Positions 1 through 8,404 of a stretch of DNA of 17,129 nt are shown piece by piece (within the stretch, counting starts at the first letter, position 1; the number at the start of each line of letters is the position of its first letter). The stretch covers positions 1 through 17,129 of the forward strand of contig CANFYD010000020.1 of the NCBI GenBank assembly GCA_947450745.1, read 5' to 3'. The notes beneath the pieces are model-generated. The model was not told the origin of the DNA. It ran no database searches and was given only the letters and a program-made list of their open reading frames with translations. Source of the stretch: Burkholderiales bacterium. GTDB lineage: Bacteria > Pseudomonadota > Gammaproteobacteria > Burkholderiales > Burkholderiaceae_C. The position numbers were made by a program, and so were the translations under genes.

Positions 1-303
1 ATTAAAATAAAGTGCCGCGCTCGTTCAAGCATCGATTAAAAATCACCCGCCGTGTGCCGCTGTCGGTGGCTAGGCTCCTAGGCTTGCTGCCCGGCCGCCG
101 CCAACCGATCCGTCAGCCCGCGCCAGTCCTGCATCGGTTTTATTGAGCCAAATACGCATTTCAGCCAGCCGGCATAAATTCAACATTTCGCCAGCAAAAC
201 AAATCGGTTCATAACCAAAAAATTAAGCGGAAAATCTGCTGAACTGAATTCCTGTAAGCGAATGTAGAGGTTTATTTTTAAAAAATCCTCGCGCCAGCCC
301 TCA

Positions 304-331
304 ACTACCGGTAAGCCGACTACCGGTAAGT
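304..331. repeat. Two direct copies of a 12-bp ACCGGT-centred motif
   Basis: ACTACCGGTAAG occurs at 304-315 and again at 320-331, a period of 16 bp (about one and a half helical turns). Each copy contains the palindrome ACCGGT. The sequence shows the repeat; a role as paired protein-binding sites is only a guess. Confidence 0.5.
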
Positions 332-369
332 AGGTATTCCAGGCCTGCTGAATTTTTCAATACGCCCCA

Positions 370-391
370 ACTCGTGCATTTATGCACAAGT
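370..391. promoter_or_regulatory. Near-perfect 22-bp inverted repeat, candidate operator
   Basis: The left arm ACTCGTGCAT (370-379) and right arm ATGCACAAGT (382-391) are inverted repeats with one mismatched pair and a 2-bp TT spacer. The core GTGCAT-TT-ATGCAC is perfect. The size, symmetry and AT-rich surroundings fit the binding site of a dimeric repressor or activator. It lies about 245 bp upstream of the first gene start (636). No regulator can be assigned; the only regulator in the window is of the AraC family, which more often binds direct repeats. Confidence 0.45.
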
Positions 392-429
392 GGATTTTTC
401 AATTTTTCTAAATTTACCGGCTTGATTGC

Positions 430-453
430 CAGCTTGGCAGCTTGGCAGCCTGG
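430..453. repeat. Short tandem repeat, three 8-bp units
   Basis: CAGCTTGG, CAGCTTGG and CAGCCTGG follow each other without a gap. The third unit differs at one base. This is a small slippage-type repeat in non-coding DNA, with no function visible. Confidence 0.5.
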
Positions 454-595
454 AAGCGTGCAGCGTGCCGCTGGCTGCGTCCGAAGCAGCAGGCGGAATG
501 GGCAGCCGCCGAGCAACTCGGCGATGCAGTCCACCGCTTCATCGACAGCGGCTTTTGCCCCGTAAGGCCCGCGTTTCGCCATCATTCGTTGAGTG

Positions 596-616
596 CCCCG
601 ACTGCGGGGTCTTTTC
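596..616 (+). terminator. Terminator-like hairpin in the leader of the first gene
   Basis: CCCCG (596-600) and CGGGG (605-609) form a 5-bp all-GC stem with a 4-nt loop, followed by TCTTTT. This has the form of a small intrinsic terminator on the plus strand. It ends only about 20 nt before the start codon at 636, and no gene lies upstream to be terminated. It could be a remnant, an attenuator, or block read-through from outside the window. Confidence 0.4.
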
Positions 617-635
617 CCTTCAACGAGGACGCCAA

Positions 636-998
636 ATGACTGCTCGCACCGCCCAGGACATTCGCAATTTTCTGCACCACCAGGTCGAGCTGTGGAACGC
701 CGGCAAGAAGGACGAGATGTTCGCGCTGTATCACCAGATGGTGCCGGGCAAGATGAGCATCGAGTACATCGGCCTGCCGGTGCTGGAAGGCTGGGCCGCG
801 CTGGAGGACATGTGGCTGCGCTTTGCTGGCAAGGTCCACATCGACGTCAAGGAAGTGATGGTCACCGGCCAGGAGGCCGCTTGCTACCACCACAACCAGA
901 CGGTGGGTGCCGACATCCCGCCACGCCCCAGCATCGAGCTGTACAAGTTCGACGGCGACGACGTGCACATCCGCTACTTTCACGCGGCCAAGATTTGA
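636..998 (+). CDS. NTF2/SnoaL-like small alpha+beta protein
   Basis: This 120-residue protein has the size and pattern of the NTF2-like (SnoaL/ketosteroid-isomerase fold) superfamily. It has an N-terminal helix (FLHHQVELWNAGKKDEMFALY), a middle part with EGWAALEDMWLRF, and alternating beta strands ending in VHIRYFHAAK. Such proteins are small cone-shaped barrels acting as isomerases, hydratases, cyclases or dehydratases on hydrophobic substrates, or as non-catalytic subunits. The ATG at 636 is chosen because GAGGA (625-629) lies 6 nt upstream; the frame extends further upstream but without such a site. It is followed after 170 bp by the DUF1329 gene. Two further NTF2-fold genes lie in the second operon, which supports a shared pathway. 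The exact reaction is not predictable; the fold is fairly secure. Confidence 0.8.
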   Translation: MTARTAQDIRNFLHHQVELWNAGKKDEMFALYHQMVPGKMSIEYIGLPVLEGWAALEDMWLRFAGKVHIDVKEVMVTGQEAACYHHNQTVGADIPPRPSIELYKFDGDDVHIRYFHAAKI

Positions 999-1034
999 CG
1001 GTTTGAGCCGCTCAGCGCTTGAGCCGGTGCGCTT

Positions 1035-1048
1035 CTGAGCGCGCTCAG
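1035..1048. promoter_or_regulatory. 14-bp perfect palindrome upstream of the first DUF1329 gene
   Basis: CTGAGCGCGCTCAG is self-complementary over all 14 bases and lies in the 170-bp gap after the NTF2-like gene. The overlapping stretch GCGCGCTCAGCGCCG (1039-1053) reappears with one change at 8336-8350, upstream of the DUF1302 gene. It may be a shared regulatory site or RNA hairpin; in such GC-rich DNA, chance cannot be excluded. Confidence 0.3.
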
Positions 1049-1168
1049 CGCCGCCGACACGCGCACCACCCCACGGCTTGACCACAGCAAGCGCAGCGCA
1101 GCACCGCCCACGAACGAGGCCGGCGCGCTGCATGAACGAGCACGGCTTTTGAAGCCCGGAGACCTTCG

Positions 1169-2554
1169 ATGAAATTTTCACTGCCCCTGCCGCATTTGGC
1201 AGCCGCCGCTATTGCCGGCTTGATGACATGCTCCGTTGCCGCCCAGGCCGCCGTTACGGCTGAAGAAGCCCGACAGCTCGGTACGACGCTGACCCGCTTT
1301 GGCGCGATCAAGGCGGGCAACAAGGACGGCAGCATCCCGGACTACACCGGCACGCCGGTCAAGATACCCGCCGACTACAAACCTGGCAGCGGCTTTTATA
1401 CCGACCCGTTCCGCGATGACAAGCCGCTCTACCGCATCGACGCCAAGAACGTCGATCAGCACGCCGACAAGTTGAGCGAAGGCCAGAAGCGCCTGCTCAA
1501 GACCAACCCGGCCACTTACTACATCGACGTCTACCCGACCCATCGGACGGAAACCTATCCGGACAAGGTCTTGAAGGCGACCGAGCGAAACCTCACGACC
1601 TGCACAGCGCAGAAGGACTACACCGTGCTGGATGAGGCCTGCCGAGGCGGCCTGCCCTTCGCGATCCCCAAGAACGGCTACGAGGTGATCTGGAACATGA
1701 TCACGCGCTGGCAGGGCGACGGCCAAGTGATCGTGATGGGGCAGCGCGGCTGGTTGGTCGATTCGGGCGGCCGCCCGACGCTGACGGCCGAGCAGTTCAC
1801 GCGCCAGGAAAAACCGTATTACCAGTTGGAACAGGCCGACCGTGACCCGGCCATGCTGATGCGCACCTACTCGATCACGCGGGCACCGTCGCGCTTGTCC
1901 GGCGTGGGCACCGGCATCGTCGATTACCTCGACATGGATCAAAAGCCGCGCCGTGCCTGGACCTACACGCCGGGCCAACGCCGCGTCAAGCTGGCGCCTG
2001 AATTTGCCTACGACACGCCGGTGGCTTCGCTGGGTGGGGCCACACTGTTCGACGAGTTATGGCTATTCTCCGGCAAGATGGATCGCTTCGACTTCAAGCT
2101 GGTCGGCAAGAAGGAGATGCTGCTGCCCTACAACAACTACAAGCTGATTTCGGGCTGCAAGGGCGAGGCCAAGCTGCAGGCCAAACACATCGACCCGGCC
2201 TGTGACCGCTACGAGTTGCACCGCGTCTGGGTGGTCGAGGCCACGCTCAAGCCCGGCCAGCGCCATGTCTATTCCAAGCGCACTTACTACATCGACGAGG
2301 ACGGCTACGGCGCCGGAATGTTCGACGCCTGGGACCAGAGCGGCAACCTCTACCGCTCGATGTTCAACATGAATATGCCGTTCTACGACCACGACTTCGT
2401 CTACGCCGGCTCCAGCGTCATTTACGACTTCAACAAGAATATGTATTTGATGGTGGGCGACCAAAGCCATGGCGGCATTCGCTACTCGCCCACACCGATG
2501 AGCGAGCGGGATATGGCACCGGACGCGACGATGGTGCGCGAAAGCGTGCGCTGA
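1169..2554 (+). CDS. Exported DUF1329 family protein, copy 1
   Basis: This 461-residue protein belongs to the DUF1329 family, related in fold to outer-membrane lipoprotein-sorting proteins. Residues 1 to about 27 form a Sec signal peptide (hydrophobic AAAAIAGLMTCSVAAQA before AVTAEEA), so the mature protein is periplasmic or envelope-bound; no lipobox is seen. Typical family segments follow: GTTLTRFGAIKAGNKDG, CRGGLPFAIPKNGYE, GIVDYLDMDQKPRRAW, and YSKRTYYIDEDGYG near the C-terminus. Two cysteine pairs, conserved in the second copy, could form disulfides. DUF1329 genes typically sit beside DUF1302 barrels, often near catabolic genes for hydrophobic compounds, and a role in envelope transit of the substrate is inferred. 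GGAGA (1158-1162) lies 6 nt before the ATG. The paralogue at 10094 is very similar along the whole length. The family is secure; the molecular function is unknown. Confidence 0.93.
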   Translation: MKFSLPLPHLAAAAIAGLMTCSVAAQAAVTAEEARQLGTTLTRFGAIKAGNKDGSIPDYTGTPVKIPADYKPGSGFYTDPFRDDKPLYRIDAKNVDQHADKLSEGQKRLLKTNPATYYIDVYPTHRTETYPDKVLKATERNLTTCTAQKDYTVLDEACRGGLPFAIPKNGYEVIWNMITRWQGDGQVIVMGQRGWLVDSGGRPTLTAEQFTRQEKPYYQLEQADRDPAMLMRTYSITRAPSRLSGVGTGIVDYLDMDQKPRRAWTYTPGQRRVKLAPEFAYDTPVASLGGATLFDELWLFSGKMDRFDFKLVGKKEMLLPYNNYKLISGCKGEAKLQAKHIDPACDRYELHRVWVVEATLKPGQRHVYSKRTYYIDEDGYGAGMFDAWDQSGNLYRSMFNMNMPFYDHDFVYAGSSVIYDFNKNMYLMVGDQSHGGIRYSPTPMSERDMAPDATMVRESVR

Positions 2555-2688
2555 GCGGGTCCCAGGTTCCTGGCAGCACCGGGAGTTCACGGGGCAACGG
2601 CGTGCTTGGGGTGTTTCGTCATTCGTTGCGTGTGCTGGGCGTGCTCGCGGGATCAGCCCGACGGGACGTTGTGCTTCGTGTCCTCCAG

Positions 2689-2705
2689 CGCAGCCTAAGG
2701 CTGCG
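2689..2705. other. Hairpin between DUF1329 copy 1 and the SDR gene
   Basis: CGCAGCC (2689-2695) and GGCTGCG (2699-2705) form a perfect 7-bp stem with a TAA loop. There is no T-run afterwards, so it is not a classical intrinsic terminator. In the 246-bp gap it could stabilise an mRNA end or be a remnant of a palindromic repeat. Nothing else is recognised in this gap. Confidence 0.4.
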
Positions 2706-2800
2706 GCCTCCTCCTTGACCTCCGCAAAACGCCCCGCCAGGCTGACCCTTCGGCGGAGCTCGTGCTCAACCAGCTACGCACTCACCAACTAGGCAACCAG

Positions 2801-3643
2801 ATGCACAGACTCCAAGACAAGATCAGCGTCATCACCGGGGCCGGTAGCGGCATCGGCCGGGCCTCGGCGCTCAGGTTTGCGGCAGAAGGGGCGACGGTGG
2901 TGGTGACCGACCTGTTCGGCGATACCGCCGCCCGGGTGGCGCAGGAGATCACCGATCAGGGCGGCCGCGCACTGGCGATGCAGATCGACAACGGCGACTT
3001 CGAGCAGGTGCGCAGCATGATCGACCTGACGCTGGCGCAGTTCGGCCGCATCGACGTGTTGTTCAACAACGCCGCCAACACCAACCGCGAAGACAGCCTC
3101 AAGGGGCGCAATTTTTTGGAGTTCGACCCCGAGACCTTCGACACCTGCATGCGCATGAATGTGCTGGGCGGCGTGTTGGCTTGCAAGCACGCCATTCCAC
3201 ACATGCTGGAGCAGGGCGGTGGCTCGATCATTTTTACCTCCTCGACCGGCTCGCTCGGCGGCGACACCCACAGCTTCAACTACGGTGCGACCAAGGCCAC
3301 GATGAACTGGTATGTGCAGGCTATTGCCGCCACCTTCGGCAAGCAGGGCATACGCTGCAACGCCATCCTGCCCGGCGCGGTGCCCACCCCGGCAATGCTG
3401 GAATGGTCGACGCCGGCCATGCTGGAAGCGTTCCGCAGCGTCCACAACTCGCCCCGGCTGGGAGAGCCCGAGGACATCGCCATGATGGCGCTCTACTTGG
3501 CCTCGGACGAGTCGCGCTTTGTCAACGGCACCCTGATGCGGGTGGACGGCGGCATGTCCTGCATGACGCCGTTCGCCTCGTTGGTGCAGCAATTGGCGAC
3601 CGCGCCGAAGCCAATGCAGACAGCAGCGCAGAGCGCGAGCTGA
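2801..3643 (+). CDS. Short-chain dehydrogenase/reductase (SDR), copy 1
   Basis: This 280-residue protein is a classical SDR, an NAD(P)-dependent alcohol dehydrogenase or ketoreductase. Visible motifs are the cofactor loop TGAGSGIG (12-19), D37 at the end of the second strand (which favours NAD over NADP), NNAA (89-92), N120, S148, and YxxxK at Y161 and K165; the catalytic tetrad is complete. An unusual tail of about 25 residues (TPFASLVQQLATAPKPMQTAAQSAS) follows the usual VDGG ending. The ATG at 2801 has a weak AGG 7 nt upstream; an in-frame GTG at 2762 is the alternative. The flavoprotein gene begins 26 bp downstream, so the two are co-transcribed. It shares 26 identical bases with the second SDR gene. 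A role in oxidising a ring alcohol is inferred; the substrate is unknown. Confidence 0.92.
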   Translation: MHRLQDKISVITGAGSGIGRASALRFAAEGATVVVTDLFGDTAARVAQEITDQGGRALAMQIDNGDFEQVRSMIDLTLAQFGRIDVLFNNAANTNREDSLKGRNFLEFDPETFDTCMRMNVLGGVLACKHAIPHMLEQGGGSIIFTSSTGSLGGDTHSFNYGATKATMNWYVQAIAATFGKQGIRCNAILPGAVPTPAMLEWSTPAMLEAFRSVHNSPRLGEPEDIAMMALYLASDESRFVNGTLMRVDGGMSCMTPFASLVQQLATAPKPMQTAAQSAS

Positions 3644-3669
3644 AGCAAGAAATCATCGAGGAGACCCGC

Positions 3670-5358
3670 ATGTGGGACAAAGAAGTTGACGTCTTGTGCG
3701 TCGGTTCGGGCGGCGGCGGTTTTGCCACCGCCATCCGGGCGGCCGACCTGGGGGCCAGCGTGCTGCTGGTCGAAAAAGACAAGGTGGTGGGCGGCGTGAC
3801 CGCCTTGTCGTCCGGGCAGATCTGGGTCGGTGCCAACCATTTGCAAGCCAGCGCGGGCCTGCGGAATAGCGACGGCAGCAGCGAGCAAGACAGCGAAGCC
3901 GACACCGCCCAATACCTGAGCCACCTGTCGCAAGGCTTGGCCGACCCCGCCATGCAGGCGCTCTTCATCCAGGGCAGCATCGAGGTCATCCGCTATTTGA
4001 GCGACGACGTCGGCATCCCGATGCGCGTCATCCCGGACCTGCCCGACTACTACTACCCGGCGGTGCAGGGCAGCAAGCCGCAGGGGCGCTTTCTGGAGAC
4101 CGAGCCCTTCCCCGCCAAAACGCTGGGCGACTGGGCGGCGCGCTGCTTCATGAGCCCTTATTCGCCGTTCCACGCCTACACGATGTCGTCCGACTGGACC
4201 GCCTTCCAGACCGGCAAGGACAGCGCGCTGATGCAGCACATCACCCGCCGCATGGCCAACGACGAGCGCTGCGTCGGGGCCAGCATCGCTTGCTGGCTCT
4301 TGCAAGCGGCGCTGGCGCGCAAGGTCGAAGTCTGGACCAGCAGCCCGGCGATCAAGCTGTTGCGCGATGAACAGGGCGACGGCGTGGCCGGCGCCGTCAT
4401 CCAGACGCCGCAGGGCGAGCTGCGGGTGCGGGCCCGCCACGGTGTGATGCTGGCGACCAGCGGCTACGACTGGAACCCGGCTTTCGTCAAGGCCTTCGAG
4501 GCGCTGCTGGTGGCCGGCTCGATGTGCCCGCCAACGGTGGAAGGCGACCACTTGGTGATGGCCGCTGACTTCGGCGCGCTGCCGATGCCGGCGCGCGCAC
4601 CGGCCCAAACGCCGATCTTCATCGGCTACCACGTCCCCCACGAGCGCATCTACGACAAGCCCACGCATCGCCAATTGCTGCCCGGCCGGCCGCACTCCAT
4701 CGTTGTCAACCAGGCCGGCCAGCGCTTTGCCAATGACAGCTTCTACCCCGACGTCGCCACCAAGGTCAGCCGCTTCGACGGGCAAGAGCAAGGCATGCCC
4801 AACTGGCCGGCCTGGCTGGTGGTGGACGATGACTTCCGCCTCAAATACGGCCTGACGCCCAGCCAGCCCGGCCAGCCGCTGCCCGAAGGCGTGGCCAGCA
4901 GCGCCGACACCTTGGAAGCGTTGGCCGCCCTGACCGGCATCGATGCAGCCGGCTTGGCCGCCACCGTGGCCCGCTTCAACGGCTTTTGCAGCAGCGGCGT
5001 GGACCCCGACTTTGCCCGTGGCAGCGTACCCTGGGGCGTGTTGATGAACGGCGACTCCCGCGTCAAGCCCAACCCGACGATGGCGCCGCTGGCCCGTGGG
5101 CCGTTCCATGCGATTCCGCTGGCGCGGGTGGTGATGGGCGTGCCGACCAGCGGCCTGCCTATCGACGCCAACGCCCAGGTGCTGAACGCGCGCGGCCAGC
5201 CGGTCCGTGGCCTTTACGCCGCCGGCAACTCGGCCACCTGGTCAGACATTGGCGGTGGCTACAACAGCGGCATCTCCAACACCCGTGGCCTGCTCTACGG
5301 CTACTTGGCGGCCCAGGCCATGATGGGCAAGACCGCTGGCGGCACCCGACATTTGTAG
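3670..5358 (+). CDS. FAD-dependent dehydrogenase, 3-ketosteroid delta1-dehydrogenase-like
   Basis: This 562-residue protein is an FAD_binding_2-type flavoprotein (fumarate reductase/ketosteroid dehydrogenase superfamily). The N-terminus has the dinucleotide fold GSGGGGFATAIRAADLG with E35 positioned for the adenosine ribose, then GGVTALSSGQIWVGAN. Mid-protein RPHSIVVNQAGQRFAND and C-terminal GLYAAGN (514-520) are further flavin-contact segments typical of the family. In characterised ketosteroid dehydrogenases a tyrosine-containing YPGxG element follows; here it is Y531-N-S-G, so the match is partial and the substrate may differ. No signal peptide is seen, so the enzyme is cytoplasmic. GAGGAGA (3658-3664) lies 5 nt before the ATG; the frame extends upstream to 3181 but only as an overlap of the SDR gene. 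Ring desaturation of an oxo-alicyclic substrate is inferred from family and context. Confidence 0.88.
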   Translation: MWDKEVDVLCVGSGGGGFATAIRAADLGASVLLVEKDKVVGGVTALSSGQIWVGANHLQASAGLRNSDGSSEQDSEADTAQYLSHLSQGLADPAMQALFIQGSIEVIRYLSDDVGIPMRVIPDLPDYYYPAVQGSKPQGRFLETEPFPAKTLGDWAARCFMSPYSPFHAYTMSSDWTAFQTGKDSALMQHITRRMANDERCVGASIACWLLQAALARKVEVWTSSPAIKLLRDEQGDGVAGAVIQTPQGELRVRARHGVMLATSGYDWNPAFVKAFEALLVAGSMCPPTVEGDHLVMAADFGALPMPARAPAQTPIFIGYHVPHERIYDKPTHRQLLPGRPHSIVVNQAGQRFANDSFYPDVATKVSRFDGQEQGMPNWPAWLVVDDDFRLKYGLTPSQPGQPLPEGVASSADTLEALAALTGIDAAGLAATVARFNGFCSSGVDPDFARGSVPWGVLMNGDSRVKPNPTMAPLARGPFHAIPLARVVMGVPTSGLPIDANAQVLNARGQPVRGLYAAGNSATWSDIGGGYNSGISNTRGLLYGYLAAQAMMGKTAGGTRHL

Positions 5359-5480
5359 GGCCGGTCGCGACCCGCGTGCGGCCGACTGTGACACCCGTGT
5401 TGCGCCCGACCAGCTCAAGTCGGCATCTGGGCACTTCGCTGCCCGTGCCGAAATCGCTCACGGGTGTCGACCCGCCCTAC
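5353..5480. repeat. Dispersed palindromic repeat, copy A
   Basis: About 128 bp, starting over the stop codon of the flavoprotein gene and ending just before the 3' end of katG. The left end (TAGGGCCGGTCGCGACCCG) and right end (GGTGTCGACCCGCCCTAC) are imperfect inverted repeats. The interior matches copy B closely, including the identical 17-mer GACTGTGACACCCGTGT. It resembles a MITE- or REP-like element without coding capacity. Sitting between convergent genes, its GC-rich stems could also serve as a two-way terminator. Confidence 0.75.
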
Positions 5481-5493
5481 TGGGCTGAAAAAC

Positions 5494-7770
<2,277 letters not shown>

Positions 7771-7777
7771 GGTGTTG

Positions 7778-7781
7778 TCCT
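7778..7781 (-). promoter_or_regulatory. Ribosome binding site fixing the TTG start of katG
   Basis: On the minus strand AGGA is followed by 7 nt and then TTG at 7770. The nearby ATG in another frame meets a stop after a few codons, so the TTG is the only start that gives the signal peptide. Confidence 0.6.
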
Positions 7782-8014
7782 ATCCATGTTGACGTTCTGT
7801 CCAAGTGCGCCGGTCGTCCGGTGTCGAGCTGCTTGCGAGGGTTTCGATCTCGCAGCCGCGTCGACAACTTTGGTGTTTTGGAATTGCTCCGGCACCGGCT
7901 GCATCGATTGCTAAATTAAATGTAATTCATATTTCAATAGCACGAAACTATGGGGCTTTAACTGAAATTCAGCGGAGGCCATGTGACGCTGATCGGAGCC
8001 TAGCGAAGCCCACG

Positions 8015-8090
8015 CTGGCAGCCCAGCGTCTGTTTTTTGAACGTCAAGGCCCGCCGTCCATCAGCTCCATCTGCGCCATCTGCGGATCAG
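8015..8090. repeat. Left half of an imperfect direct duplication around repeat B
   Basis: This segment begins CTGGCAGCCCAGCG, includes TTGAACGTCAAGGCC and ends with CCATCTGCGGATCA. The segment 8223-8290 has the same order: CTGGCATCCCAGCG, TTGAGCCTCAAGGCC, CCATCTGCAGATGA. The two are in direct orientation with several mismatches and about 10 bases missing from the right copy. Together they bracket the palindromic repeat B. Confidence 0.6.
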
Positions 8091-8210
8091 TTGTAGCGCG
8101 GGTCGTGACCCGCGCGCGGCCGACTGTGACACCCGTGTTGCGCCAAGCCGGCTCATCGGGCCACCTCACTGCCCGTACCGAAATAGCTCGCGGGTCTCGA
8201 CCCGCCCTAT
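8091..8210. repeat. Dispersed palindromic repeat, copy B
   Basis: About 120 bp in the same orientation as copy A. It starts TTGTAGCGCGGGTCGTGACCC and ends CTCGACCCGCCCTAT, which are imperfect inverted repeats of each other. The centre is shorter than in copy A by about 8 bases. It has no coding capacity. Copies A and B bracket katG in direct orientation, with copy B about 320 bp beyond the katG start. Confidence 0.75.
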
Positions 8211-8222
8211 GTGGCTACGGGA

Positions 8223-8290
8223 CTGGCATCCCAGCGACCGCTTCTTGAGCCTCAAGGCCTTGTCTTCCATCCGGGCCATCTGCAGATGAC
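8223..8290. repeat. Right half of the imperfect direct duplication around repeat B
   Basis: Partner of 8015-8090 in direct orientation, lying just outside the right end of repeat B. The shared blocks are given under the left half. The divergence indicates an old duplication, or insertion of the repeat into an already repeated sequence. Confidence 0.6.
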
Positions 8291-8365
8291 CACCCACGAC
8301 CGCAAACATCGTTAGGTTTTTCATCGACATCACTAGCGCGCTGAGCGCCGGTGATCGCGCTGATC

Positions 8366-8383
8366 ATTGAGGCTCGCCTCAAT
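8366..8383. promoter_or_regulatory. 18-bp perfect inverted repeat upstream of the DUF1302 operon
   Basis: ATTGAGGC (8366-8373) and GCCTCAAT (8376-8383) are exact inverted repeats separated by TC. The palindrome ends 21 nt before the ATG at 8405 and leaves the weak ribosome binding site (AGAGA, 8393-8397) free. It could be an operator overlapping the transcription start or a hairpin in the mRNA leader. The exact symmetry makes it one of the strongest regulatory candidates in the window. Confidence 0.55.
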
Positions 8384-8404
8384 AAGAAACCAAGAGACAA
8401 GACC

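Larger units (their letters stand above)
1..635. other. Non-coding leader upstream of the first catabolic gene
   Basis: No convincing gene is seen here. The base composition is clearly more AT-rich than the rest, especially 1-40 and 180-300. The stretch contains small direct repeats, a 22-bp palindrome at 370-391 and a terminator-like hairpin at 596-616, all listed separately. Open frames on both strands around 300-600 have no family resemblance and no good ribosome binding site. The region probably carries the promoter and operator for the plus-strand genes that start at 636, but I cannot name promoter boxes with confidence. Confidence 0.6.
7771..8404. other. Divergent intergenic region between katG and the DUF1302 operon
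   Basis: This 634-bp region holds the start regions of two oppositely transcribed units. An AT-rich patch at about 7905-7975 lies some 140-200 bp upstream of katG and is the likeliest place for its promoter. Repeat copy B (8091-8210) follows, framed by an imperfect direct duplication (8015-8090 and 8223-8290). An 18-bp perfect palindrome (8366-8383) sits next to the DUF1302 start. No gene is supported; an open frame at 7805-8248 runs through the repeat and is not credible. Confidence 0.6.

Noticed and set aside
78..180. Short minus-strand frame ending in DWRGLTDRLAAAGQQA
   Set aside because: Only about 33 codons after an upstream stop, with no clear start or binding site; possibly a gene remnant but not supportable.
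301..585. Minus-strand frame of 94 codons in the leader region
   Set aside because: Its first part looks mildly protein-like, but the rest runs through the tandem repeats and the palindrome, and no family is recognised.
3493..5109. Long minus-strand open frame (538 codons) opposite the flavoprotein
   Set aside because: Its product is rich in His, Arg, Ala and Gly without any family pattern; it is the antisense shadow of a well-supported flavoprotein gene in high-GC DNA.
7771..7990. OxyR binding site upstream of katG
   Set aside because: The spaced ATAG/CTAT pattern of OxyR sites was looked for, and only isolated half-matches were seen.
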